A stretch of 64,000 bases of DNA from Bacteroidales bacterium UBA6431 (lineage in GTDB: Bacteria > Bacteroidota > Bacteroidia > Bacteroidales > UBA932), in assembly GCA_002439095.1 (NCBI GenBank), contig DJOT01000022.1:3586-67585 (forward strand), written 5' to 3'. The position numbers and the translations under genes were made by a program. The notes beneath the pieces were generated by a model. That model was not told the DNA's origin and made no database searches. It was given only the letters and a program-made list of their open reading frames with translations. Shown here piece after piece: positions 36,801 to 44,349 of the stretch; within the stretch, counting starts at the first letter, position 1; each line of letters begins with the position of its first letter.

Positions 36801-37851
36801 TGCCCCGGCTGTCTGTGTACATCGTCACAAGCTGGTTCTTGCCCCTCTCGGGGAATGGTGTCCAGAGCGAGAACGCGAGATTGGTCCGCGTGCTGCGGAG
36901 ACATCCGCTGCCGTTGGTGCCGATCCAGAGGACGAGCGAGCTGTCAAAGAACAACGACGATACCTCCACATCCGAAGTCTGCATGCCGTCGTCCCACGGA
37001 GTGATGACATCCGTGCATTTGAGATCCGGGGAATACTTCCTTATGCCGTGACCTTCCGTGGCGATGTAAATGTTCCCGTCCCCGTCCAGACATGCGCAGC
37101 GGGAATCCGTTCCGTCCAGGGGCGAGAGTGTCCCGGAGGCGCTGTCATATACGAAAGAGCCGCTGTAAGCGGTGACGAGTATGCGTCCTTCTATATTCAG
37201 CATCGAGGTCGCGAAAACACCCTCCCTGATATAGCGCATGCCGTCCTGCTCGTTGAAAATGCCCACTCCGGAGGAAGTTCCCACAAGGACATCTTCTCCG
37301 TCGATGGCGCAACCGGTCGAGCAGACCCGGCCGGACGACCAGGAGCTGATGCTGTAGCCGTCAGGGCCGTCGCGCATCACCGACAGCCCGTCGTTGGTGC
37401 AGAGCCAGACGGACTTGCCGTCGGCTGAAGGGAAAATCGAGTTGACGCAGTTGCCGGGCACGGAAAGAGTCCTGGCGAATGTATCGGAGACGGTGTCGTA
37501 GATGGTGAGGCCACCGTTTTCAGTGCCTATGTATAGTCGGTTGGCGATCAGTCTGAGGGAGCGGATGCGGGAGCTGCGCAGCATGGAATTGGACATGTCC
37601 CAGGTCTTAAGATCGTTGCCGTCATAGCGGCACAGGCCCGAGTATGTGCCTATCCATATATATCCTTCAGCGTCCTGGACGATGGAGGACACGTCCGTGT
37701 GTGGAAGCCCCTCGTCCACGGAGAACTTCTCCATATATGCGTGCTCCTGCGCGGGGGAGGCATGTCCTTGAACGGCGCGCTCCTGGGCCGCTGCGGGCAG
37801 AGCAAGCAGGAGCAAGATGAGAAATGTCTGTATTCTGTTCTTTGCGGTCAT
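33865..37851 (-). CDS. Hybrid two-component system regulator (HTCS) of the PUL
   Basis: A 1328-aa protein. Signal peptide, about 14 two-bladed Reg_prop beta-propeller repeats (EGYIWIGTYSGLCRYDG type), Y_Y_Y domain (about 690-750, LRPGRYTFVVYGSNNDG), one transmembrane helix (about 770-790), HisKA with phospho-accepting His in FLHEIKTPL (about 822), HATPase (NAIKYSPERGG, GMGIGLSIS), receiver domain with Asp in LTDVVMPGLNG (about 1128) and a C-terminal AraC-type helix-turn-helix (SRPQLYRKIKSITGMSA). It senses a glycan breakdown product in the periplasm and activates the PUL. Start placed at 37851 because a -7 box lies at 37946, inside the longer open frame, and a signal peptide follows. Confidence 0.95.
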   Translation of the reverse strand: MTAKNRIQTFLILLLLALPAAAQERAVQGHASPAQEHAYMEKFSVDEGLPHTDVSSIVQDAEGYIWIGTYSGLCRYDGNDLKTWDMSNSMLRSSRIRSLRLIANRLYIGTENGGLTIYDTVSDTFARTLSVPGNCVNSIFPSADGKSVWLCTNDGLSVMRDGPDGYSISSWSSGRVCSTGCAIDGEDVLVGTSSGVGIFNEQDGMRYIREGVFATSMLNIEGRILVTAYSGSFVYDSASGTLSPLDGTDSRCACLDGDGNIYIATEGHGIRKYSPDLKCTDVITPWDDGMQTSDVEVSSLFFDSSLVLWIGTNGSGCLRSTRTNLAFSLWTPFPERGKNQLVTMYTDSRGRLWTSSRDGNVAVMDGGRVQILDRKSLSMFRSMPVSAIYETADGAMWLGSWDHGAGIIAARDVASACAGRPFSMKRLPGFPEAISVYKFINGSNGSTWGTTASGVWHLSDGRWAGLHYERKNPSSLCDDFTTDILSDGDIVWVGTRSGLNRILCSEDGNVRKIDRVHVRSGDSAGEFVSFIHKSADDSLWVSVLGLGLAKLVSDPASDSLEFRVYDRKTCPGFPNNEFESILEDSEGNFWMGGYGLIRFSPKTLGVKIFTRSDGLQSNAFKIWDAAMFPDGRMAFGGINGLNIFNPVEITDNPVAPRVRITSLTVNGREDPVTGALRLGHGDNNLVFRFSSMHYAQPGKNLYRYRMQGLDDEWHYTGGNNPSASYLNLRPGRYTFVVYGSNNDGLWGGTPSSVSLHILPPWYASWPAGILYVLILLVSAALVIAKTLRDNALKHQQEMDDKLRAEQQERNENELKFHTDFLHEIKTPLTLITTPVEELLKNPNLGKATISRLQLVDQSAKILQKHIESITDLRKYDNGAVRLHVVEIDFSRFVEEICLLFQPLAKARGYEFSVKLEPLSQKVFIDKDSIEKVILNLMSNAIKYSPERGGQISVEVSETSSPDGLEGACLTVSNLGIGILPEDLPYVFDRFRQGRNNDRGGMGIGLSISRSAVLEHSGRIWVESVPGGMTSFHVFLPYGCSQFAPGDIDRDYENSDHISNYDSLAEFGGGHATAGGVEREHLVLVVDDSAELREYLTQLLSTRYNVITAKNGSEGYEKTISEQPDLVLTDVVMPGLNGLELCRRIKDNNVTSHIPVILVSARDLPVYKMEGYQMLADDYITKPFHADLLMSRIDNLIRQRECMRQSFRTEVNLEPSAVTATPVDEKFIRSCIDNIEEHISEPGYGVDELCQNIGYSRPQLYRKIKSITGMSAIQFLRSIRLKRAAQLLSSGSGMTVSEVMYAVGFNNISYFSKIFAAEFGVLPKDYKKN

Positions 37852-37945
37852 CTGATTCTGTTTCGCTGTGCTGCGTGGTCCGCGGTGCTGCTGCGGCGCC
37901 GGGTTTCGTTTCCACAGGGCGAGTGCGGCGGCTCCGTTTCCCTCT

Positions 37946-37954
37946 GCAAAATTA
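37946..37954 (-). promoter_or_regulatory. -7 box of HTCS gene
   Basis: TAATTTTGC on the minus strand, about 95 nt upstream of the chosen start. Just upstream, ACTCTCCCCGAC is tandemly repeated (37979-38002), with no known role. Confidence 0.4.
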
Positions 37955-38076
37955 GAAATTTCCGCGGTTTTCTCCCCGACACTCTCCCCGACACTCTCCC
38001 CGTGCGCACGGGACTCATTGCCATTCGCAGTGGACTTGCGAACAGGACGAAGCGGGACGGCGGACACCCGGCCATA

Positions 38077-39453
38077 TCAGCCAAGGCTCAGTCTGACGAC
38101 ATCTCCCGGCAGTTTGACATTCGCGGCATCATTCTTCGGGGCGCTCTTGAGAAACAGCACGGGAACCACGACATGATCCTTGGCGAAGGGCAACATGCCC
38201 GCTTTCCGGACAAGTTCGGATGCCAGACGCTTCCCGTCTTCGGCTGTTGTCCATTTACACTCGCCGACCAGAAGATATTTCTTGTCAAGTGACTCGGCAA
38301 CAACATCAAATTCAACCTGTTCAGGCTTTCCTTTATCATTGAGGACAGCACCCCACCAACGTTTTGCCCTGCCATATACAACCCCGTCCACAACATTTCC
38401 GGACACAGCATCCCGGCACATACGCTCCCATTGCATACCCACATACCCGGTGAAATGGTCGTTCAAAGCCTGCTCCACCGGCAAACGCCGTCCAAGTTCA
38501 ATGAAAGAACGGTTAGGGACGACAAAGCGGTAATAGAATGCCATGAACGGATCGGCTATCCGATAAAGGCTCTTCTTGGAAATTTTTTCTTCCGCTCCGT
38601 ATGGGATTTCCTTTTCCAGGAATCCCAGATCTACGAGTTTTTTCAATGGACGGGACAGATTTGTCGCCGGCTCACCACATCTTGCGGCAATCTCAGAAAG
38701 CCTGTTAGACCCGGTCCCCACATAGGACATTATTGTTGAAACCTTAACAATATCCTTGACATCATCCTGAAAGAGTTTCAAAGGCTCCTCGTAAAGAATT
38801 CCATTTGCAGAGAGGACATTATGCCATAACGCATCATCAAGCGAACACCTGTTTTCCCTCAACTCCCAATAACGCGGGACTCCGCCCCATACGGCATACT
38901 CCTCAATGGAATCCTCCTCACTGAGATCCAATGCATCCCGAATATATGGCAAACGTATTGGTGCAAGTCTCATCAGCTCATCTGCACGACTATAGAGTGG
39001 AGCCGTCGAATCCAGAAACAATCCGTACATCATAGTCTGCGATGAGCCGCAAAGCACGAGATTGTACATCAGGTTCTTCTCGTCGATAAGTTTCTGCAGG
39101 ACTGACGGAAGCTCCGGAGACTGCTCCACCAGATACGGAAATTCATCCAAACAAAGGGTAAAACGTCTTTCCGCACGGTGATTGGCTTCGCGGAACAGTG
39201 ATTCCCAGTCCGGGTACACCACCTTATCAAAATCCGGCAATATCTGCGCTGTCACTTTCGAGAGCAACGTCCTCTGGTGCCGACTCTCCGAGCGGTCAGC
39301 AAGAAAATACACGTCATTGCCGGTCAGCACCCTCTGTATGAGTGTCGACTTACCCAGCCGACGCCTTCCATATACCACAATCAGCGAGGATTCATCTCTG
39401 GAAAGAGCCTCTTTCAAGCGCTGCGTCTCATCTGTCCTGTCAACGAATTTCAT
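38077..39453 (-). CDS. DEXX-box ATPase with DUF234-type nuclease-like domain, A6
   Basis: A 458-aa protein. Starts MKFVDRTDETQRLKEAL, Walker A GRRRLGKST (29-37), Walker B TLCLDEFPYLVE (99-110), GSSQTMM sensor 1, winged helix (SRPLKKLVDLGFLEKE), and a C-terminal domain with VEFDVVAE and LLVGECKW, the D...ExK core of PD-(D/E)XK folds. This is the archaeal-type PF01637 plus DUF234 architecture. A lone gene running towards the HTCS gene; control probably through the palindromes on its promoter. Confidence 0.85.
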   Translation of the reverse strand: MKFVDRTDETQRLKEALSRDESSLIVVYGRRRLGKSTLIQRVLTGNDVYFLADRSESRHQRTLLSKVTAQILPDFDKVVYPDWESLFREANHRAERRFTLCLDEFPYLVEQSPELPSVLQKLIDEKNLMYNLVLCGSSQTMMYGLFLDSTAPLYSRADELMRLAPIRLPYIRDALDLSEEDSIEEYAVWGGVPRYWELRENRCSLDDALWHNVLSANGILYEEPLKLFQDDVKDIVKVSTIMSYVGTGSNRLSEIAARCGEPATNLSRPLKKLVDLGFLEKEIPYGAEEKISKKSLYRIADPFMAFYYRFVVPNRSFIELGRRLPVEQALNDHFTGYVGMQWERMCRDAVSGNVVDGVVYGRAKRWWGAVLNDKGKPEQVEFDVVAESLDKKYLLVGECKWTTAEDGKRLASELVRKAGMLPFAKDHVVVPVLFLKSAPKNDAANVKLPGDVVRLSLG

Positions 39454-39460
39454 CCCTAAA

Positions 39461-39503
39461 AATTATGCGCTACAAACATAATGTTTTTACAGCATAATTC
39501 AAA
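39461..39503 (-). promoter_or_regulatory. A6 promoter inside nested inverted repeats
   Basis: Minus strand: TTTG (39500-39503), 19 bp, TATGTTTG (39473-39480). AATTATGC (39461-39468) is mirrored by GCATAATT (39492-39499), and between them TACAAACAT faces AATGTTTTTACA around 39480. The repeats thus wrap the promoter, as expected of a repressor site. Confidence 0.6.
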
Positions 39504-39960
39504 ATGCCGCACGGGCTGGTTCACAAAAATTCTTTTGCCGCGGAAGAAGTGAAAAAGCAAAGAATAATTCGTATATTGGCCTCGCTTAGCTAGCCCGGAA
39601 ACCGGACTTGAGTAAGCGGCAAAAAATAAGTTGCCGCAGATTTGGCAAAGATTTTTGAGGATAGATTTCTTTTTGAAGAAGGAGTGTGCCGGTGGCACAT
39701 GACTGATGAAAAAAGGAATATAGACCAAAAAGATTGCCCAAAGGTGATGCAAGTTATTTTTTAACGCTTACTGAAATATCGGGTCTGGTTGAAGGGAGGG
39801 GCGGGCAGACATATTTAAGACGTTACTTGACGTTTATCTTCTGAACTCAAACTTGGCAGTAAGATTTCACAAAAGAAGATACGGCAACGGGAGCGTCCAC
39901 TGTGTGATGACAATTCAGTCGCCACGCTCTGCGAGCGTTGGACATACTGTATATCATCCC
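39504..39960. other. Intergenic region with a repeated hairpin
   Basis: No convincing gene. GCGGCAA (39616-39622) pairs with TTGCCGC (39631-39637); nearly the same 24 bp recurs at 54969-54989. The right half (about 39830-39960) has the dense, stop-poor look of conserved non-coding sequence leading into the candidate RNA. Confidence 0.4.
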
Positions 39961-40053
39961 AGACGTGGGCTAGCTGCGTTGCTTATCCTTTTGTGATGGC
40001 AGCCAAGGCCTGAGTTCGGGATGAGCAAAAGTATGACTCCCACGTCTTTTTTG
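39961..40053 (+). ncRNA. Candidate structured RNA with terminator-like closing stem
   Basis: AGACGTGGG (39961-39969) pairs perfectly with CCCACGTCT (40039-40047), followed directly by six T. The enclosed 69 nt holds further pairing potential and GCAGCCAAGGC, which faintly recalls SRP RNA, but the GGAA-loop motif of SRP is missing. It may be a small RNA or a long-range leader of the TPR gene 54 nt downstream. The RNA start is not identified. Confidence 0.4.
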
Positions 40054-40106
40054 TACCCGTTCGGGCAGGGTGTCACCGGACAGTTTGAACTTGAAACTCT
40101 TCCTCT

Positions 40107-42155
40107 ATGAGAAAGATTATCGTAATAATTCTATCCTGCCTGCTAAGCTTGAACGCTTCAGCCCAGCGGCCCGACTGGCCCGGACAGACATACAACGTCC
40201 AAAGGGCCATGGAACATATCGACAAGGGAGACTACGCCTCCGCCAAAGAGTCTCTGCAAGCCGAAATCAACGAGAACAGCAAGAACGGCTACGCATACCT
40301 CCTCCTGACCATGATCAACTCCCATGACGAACAGTACGGAGAAGCTCTGACCTCTGCGGACAAAGCCATCAAATACCTCCCGAAAAGAGATAAAAAATCC
40401 AGGGCATTCGCCTACTACAAGAGAGCCGGAGTCCATTATGCCACAGACGAATACGACAAAGCATTGGAAGACTTCAGCAAAGCCATCTCCCTGAACGGGA
40501 AGAATGAGGACTACTATTCCGAAAGGGCCCAGATCTATTACGAGCGCGAACAATATGACCTTGCAGACAAGGACTATCAGGCAATGCTCAAGCTGGACCC
40601 CAACAGCTGGCTGGCCTATATGGGTTTGGGGCGGAATCTGATGGCGGCAGGGGATCTCACAGAGGCCCTGAAGAAATTCGACCATGTAGTGACCCTATAT
40701 CCCGACTACTCGTCAGGTTATTCTTTCAGGGCCGAGGCCAGGATGAAGGCCAAAGAATATGCGGAAGCATCCGGCGACATCGTAAAGGCCCTGAGCATTG
40801 ACCAGGACGAAAAGGCCTTCTATCTGATGCTGAGTTTGGCGGATTCATCATTTGTACACATCAGCACAAAACTGAAATCCTATGCTGTAAACGAGCCGAA
40901 CGAAAGCTATTGGCCATATTGCCTGGGCGCTATAAACGAAGAAATCGGCAATGAAAAAGATGCCATAGACTACTACATCAAAGCCTCAAAACTGGACAAC
41001 AGCGATGTGATTTTGTATAGGATCGCGAAATGCCATGAAGAACTGGGGAACTGGAAGCCGGCCATGGAATATATCGACAAGGCCATAAACCTTGATCCCA
41101 AAGACCAGCAGTATATCCTGACGAAGGCTGACATCTATTATAAATCCGGGGACATTGAATCGGCCATCAAGACCATGGACCAGTTCATCGAATCCAACCC
41201 GGACTTCTACTACGGATACTACCGGCGCGGATGGTTCAAAGACAACCTTCGCGATGCAGACGGCGCCATAGAGGATTATTCCACATGCATAGCCCTTAAT
41301 CCAGATTATACCTATGCCATCATGTCAAGGGGAGACATGTACTTGCTGAAGGGCGAGAAGGATCTGGCCATGAAAGACTTTGAAGAATCCGTCAAACGCG
41401 ACACCGTCCCCGATCTCGGTTCGGCCGCCCAATACTCATTATTGCGACTTGGTCGAATCGATGAAGCGAAAGCATGGATGCAGAAGATAATCGACAAGCA
41501 CCCGGAAGACAGCGGAGTCTATTACGATGCAGCCTGCCTGTATTCGCTGATGGGAGATGTTGATTCTTCACTGGGATATTTGGAGACGAGCCTCAAGAAA
41601 GGATATCAGGAGCTCCACCACATTGAGACAGACGATGATTTGGACAATATCCGGGACGATGCGAGATACAAGGAACTCATCTCCAAATATTCAGAATCGG
41701 CAGAGGCCAGCCCCTCAGAATCCGGGGAGAGCGTAGAATATGTCGAGAAGGTCTCAGAAGTTCCTTTCACGAGAACCGGAGGAGTGACCAGTGTGAAGTG
41801 CGAGATCAACGGTCTTCCCCTCCATTTCGTTTTCGACACCGGAGCATCCGAAGTGACGATCTCACGCATAGAGGCGACATTCATGTTCAAGAATGATTAT
41901 CTCACGGCTGCAGATGTCATCGGCAAGGCCAGATACATTGACGCCAACGGGGACATCTCCATCGGCACGGTAATCAACCTCCGCAAAGTGACATTCGCAG
42001 GCCTTGAACTTGAGAATGTCCGCGCCTCCGTCGTGGACAGCAACAACGCACCCCTCCTCCTCGGCCAATCCGTCCTTAGCCGCCTCGGCAAGGTGGAAAT
42101 CGACTACGAAAAGGGCGTGCTGAAGATAACGGGAAGGGAGAGGGTAAACAACTAA
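40107..42155 (+). CDS. TPR protein with C-terminal retropepsin-like aspartic protease domain
   Basis: A 682-aa protein. Signal peptide (MRKIIVIILSCLLSLNASAQ), about 12 TPR repeats to residue about 530 (for example YYKRAGVHYATDEYDKALED), then a gag-pol-like aspartyl protease domain from about 555, with the catalytic motif VFDTGASEVTIS (Asp about 578) and a LGQSVLSRLGKVEIDYEKG end. Single-domain retropepsins of this kind act as dimers; the TPR part would hold a partner or substrate in the periplasm. Function unknown. Confidence 0.85.
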   Translation: MRKIIVIILSCLLSLNASAQRPDWPGQTYNVQRAMEHIDKGDYASAKESLQAEINENSKNGYAYLLLTMINSHDEQYGEALTSADKAIKYLPKRDKKSRAFAYYKRAGVHYATDEYDKALEDFSKAISLNGKNEDYYSERAQIYYEREQYDLADKDYQAMLKLDPNSWLAYMGLGRNLMAAGDLTEALKKFDHVVTLYPDYSSGYSFRAEARMKAKEYAEASGDIVKALSIDQDEKAFYLMLSLADSSFVHISTKLKSYAVNEPNESYWPYCLGAINEEIGNEKDAIDYYIKASKLDNSDVILYRIAKCHEELGNWKPAMEYIDKAINLDPKDQQYILTKADIYYKSGDIESAIKTMDQFIESNPDFYYGYYRRGWFKDNLRDADGAIEDYSTCIALNPDYTYAIMSRGDMYLLKGEKDLAMKDFEESVKRDTVPDLGSAAQYSLLRLGRIDEAKAWMQKIIDKHPEDSGVYYDAACLYSLMGDVDSSLGYLETSLKKGYQELHHIETDDDLDNIRDDARYKELISKYSESAEASPSESGESVEYVEKVSEVPFTRTGGVTSVKCEINGLPLHFVFDTGASEVTISRIEATFMFKNDYLTAADVIGKARYIDANGDISIGTVINLRKVTFAGLELENVRASVVDSNNAPLLLGQSVLSRLGKVEIDYEKGVLKITGRERVNN

Positions 42156-42179
42156 AACATTAACTTAAAGGAACATATA

Positions 42180-42626
42180 ATGATTGAGTATCTTCTATCA
42201 TCTAATAATAACCCACCAGAGGGAAAGATTGTCTTTCTGTCCTCAGACCATGTCCGATTTGAAAATGGAAAAGATGTATCCGGCCATAATTTAGGATGTA
42301 ATCGTCAAATAGTTATCGAGAAAAACATATCTAGTCATGAGGGGTATAGTGTAACTATCTATAATCTTGATGGGGTTCATCCATTGTGGCATGATAATGT
42401 CCAATTGTCAACAAAACCAATGAAGATTGTTCGCGCTAAAGATGGCATCATTGAGATGCGTGGCTATGGTTATGACGAACACGCTTTACTATTAGGTGTT
42501 CCGAAAGAGGCTGCCGCTTTTGACAACTACGGGTTGATTCTTCTCGTTGAAAATATGGAAATCACGAGAGCGCAGTTGAATATATATGATAGAAATATTA
42601 GTATATTATATCTGAGTAGTCATTGA
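42180..42626 (+). CDS. Hypothetical protein
   Basis: A 148-aa soluble protein without signal peptide or known domain; beta-rich (GYSVTIYNLDGVHPLWHD). It starts 24 bp after the TPR gene, so it could be cotranscribed, but it is much more AT-rich, as are the next genes up to 54355, which suggests the left border of an acquired block lies here. Confidence 0.6.
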   Translation: MIEYLLSSNNNPPEGKIVFLSSDHVRFENGKDVSGHNLGCNRQIVIEKNISSHEGYSVTIYNLDGVHPLWHDNVQLSTKPMKIVRAKDGIIEMRGYGYDEHALLLGVPKEAAAFDNYGLILLVENMEITRAQLNIYDRNISILYLSSH

Positions 42627-42639
42627 ACGCAATAATAAT

Positions 42640-43335
42640 ATGACACTGAATCAGCAAAGCATGAGGCTCATCGACAATATTTACAATGCGATGAAAAGGG
42701 CTTATCCTCAGTATAAAATAGAGAAATATGAAAATGGCAACTGGCAACTCAGAACCGTGTTTATAGACGTCACACACAGAGATGGAACAGTAGTGAACAA
42801 ATATTTATTCTGTCCTTCTCCGAGCGGGAGTATCGCCAGCATCTCAATCTACGGCATTCAACTACAGGGACACTTTAATACCATTTCTAAGTCACGAAAC
42901 ATTTTCGGTCTACCGGTAGAAGATATCGCCATTGACAAGGAGGGGATATCCGATTTTGTAGACATCACCCTAGGCAACTACTCGCACCTTAACCCACATA
43001 TTATGTATCAAGAAAACGAAGTAAGAGCAGCCCTTCAATCCATTCAATTTAGAATATACGAAATGATTGAAGCCAAGAAGCGTATTCAGACAATTATGGC
43101 AGCAACGATTTCATCCGATGAGAGGATTGCGTTATCGAGGGATATACTCTGTGACTCACTTATAGAAAAGGTTATTATGCTTGGAACAGCATATTGCAAG
43201 AATAATGTCGGTAGTTCCTTGCAGGATAAAGTTTGCATCGCCATGGCTACGGGCACAATACTGAAGGAACTTGATGGCGGCAATACAGACTATGTCTCTT
43301 ACAGTTATCTTACTAAACTTGTAAATAGATTCTAA
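42640..43335 (+). CDS. Hypothetical protein
   Basis: A 231-aa protein, 13 bp after the previous gene. The first half has QWQ-like strand patterns (NGNWQLRTVFIDVTHRDGT), the second half is helical (SIQFRIYEMIEAKKRIQTIM). No known domain recognised, no signal or membrane segment. AT-rich. Confidence 0.6.
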   Translation: MTLNQQSMRLIDNIYNAMKRAYPQYKIEKYENGNWQLRTVFIDVTHRDGTVVNKYLFCPSPSGSIASISIYGIQLQGHFNTISKSRNIFGLPVEDIAIDKEGISDFVDITLGNYSHLNPHIMYQENEVRAALQSIQFRIYEMIEAKKRIQTIMAATISSDERIALSRDILCDSLIEKVIMLGTAYCKNNVGSSLQDKVCIAMATGTILKELDGGNTDYVSYSYLTKLVNRF

Positions 43336-43544
43336 ACATTCCTCATGAACAGAGTCCCTCAATGGAATCAGTTTTGTAGGCTAGAGCCGCAACCATGAGG
43401 CTGTCAAACAGAGCATCGCCGAAACGACCGACTGAACTATAGAGGGATTAATTCAAGTAGTTTTTGAGACAATACGGCGTGATGTCATGGTAGACATCTA
43501 GTAGCAGCAGTAGATATAATTAGTCCTTTTAAATACTAACACTT
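43336..43544. other. Intergenic, no gene seen
   Basis: About 210 bp with higher GC than its neighbours. GAGGCTGTCAAAC and the surrounding sequence look like scrambled non-coding or old IS material, but I cannot match them to anything else in the window. Confidence 0.35.
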
Positions 43545-43916
43545 ATGCCAAGATTTCAATTTGGAATAGATGCGGAGGCAGCAATATACTGCACATCTTC
43601 GTACATGGGGCTCCACATAGATCCGCAAGCTGATGAAGTGATCAATCATCTTAAACAGGCGTTCAAGCAATGGGGGAAAGCTGATCTGCCAATGAAGGAC
43701 ATATCTGATTTTATTGTGCTTCTTTGTCAGCAGAACTTCTTGAATCAGATTGATACCGTAGAGGACGAAAAAGGTGTTGCGTGGACAATTGCGCTTTTAT
43801 CGAAAGCATATATTGCTGCTAGTATCATTCCTTGCTCGTATGATACTCTTTTCATTGAGTGTTTCAAAAAGTATTACAAGGACTTCAGCGGTGGAGTAGG
43901 TAGTAATATCAGATAA
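43545..43916 (+). CDS. Hypothetical small protein
   Basis: A 123-aa, mostly helical soluble protein (VINHLKQAFKQWGKADLPMK). No domain recognised. It lies 121 bp before the helicase gene in the same direction and shares its AT-rich composition, so it may belong to the same acquired unit. Confidence 0.55.
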   Translation: MPRFQFGIDAEAAIYCTSSYMGLHIDPQADEVINHLKQAFKQWGKADLPMKDISDFIVLLCQQNFLNQIDTVEDEKGVAWTIALLSKAYIAASIIPCSYDTLFIECFKKYYKDFSGGVGSNIR

Positions 43917-44037
43917 ATCGTATAGTGATGCTATAGAAGAGATGAAACTGACCCTATATATGGTGATATATTTTCTTTAGTTAAATATGTTTGACAGAAA
44001 CATCAGTATCGCATATTTACAATAAAACAAATCAAAT

Positions 44038-44349
44038 ATGGAATTAGAAAGAACTTTCGACGAGAACGTCTATTCGAATGTCGATGACGGTTCTGTATTT
44101 CCTCTCTTTGTGCGTTATTCTGAAAAGAATGTTGATTTCAATAACAAGAACAACTCAACGAGCTTTGAAGATATGGTTGCACAGATTAAGGGCGTACATG
44201 AGTGTTGCTTTATTCATAGACGGCAAAAAAATAGAGACGGTAAGCTATTAGATGAGCTTGCTATAAAAATTGATGAAATTAATATCTCTTTAACAGCAAA
44301 ATTGGCTCGTGATGGATTTTCATTGATCTTTAGTTCAGCGCAAAAGTAG
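44038..44349 (+). pseudogene. 5' part of SF1 helicase gene, cut by IS insertion
   Basis: The first 96 codons of the helicase gene, up to the TTGAT target duplication (44323-44327). The last codons to the TAG at 44347 come from the IS end. Removing the IS and one TTGAT joins GFSL directly in frame to INPVLSEK of the frame at 46143, giving a protein of about 1295 residues. The segment (FPLFVRYSEKNVDFNN, HRRQKNRDGKLLDEL) has no recognised domain. A possible promoter is TTTG-N20-TATTTAC ending near 44020, weak in its -7 part. Confidence 0.75.
44323..44327. repeat. 5-bp target site duplication (TTGAT), left copy; right copy 46143-46147
   Basis: TTGAT directly precedes the IS and directly follows it. 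Both copies fall in the helicase codons TTG AT, and collapsing them restores the frame. This fixes the IS borders. Confidence 0.75.

Noticed and set aside
36256..37428. 390-codon rightward frame inside the HTCS gene
   Set aside because: Antisense to the Reg_prop repeats of the regulator; low-complexity composition typical of high-GC shadow frames.
39961..40053. SRP RNA or 5S rRNA
   Set aside because: GCAGCCAAGGC resembles part of SRP RNA, but the GGAA-tetraloop and symmetric loop are missing; no 5S signature is present.
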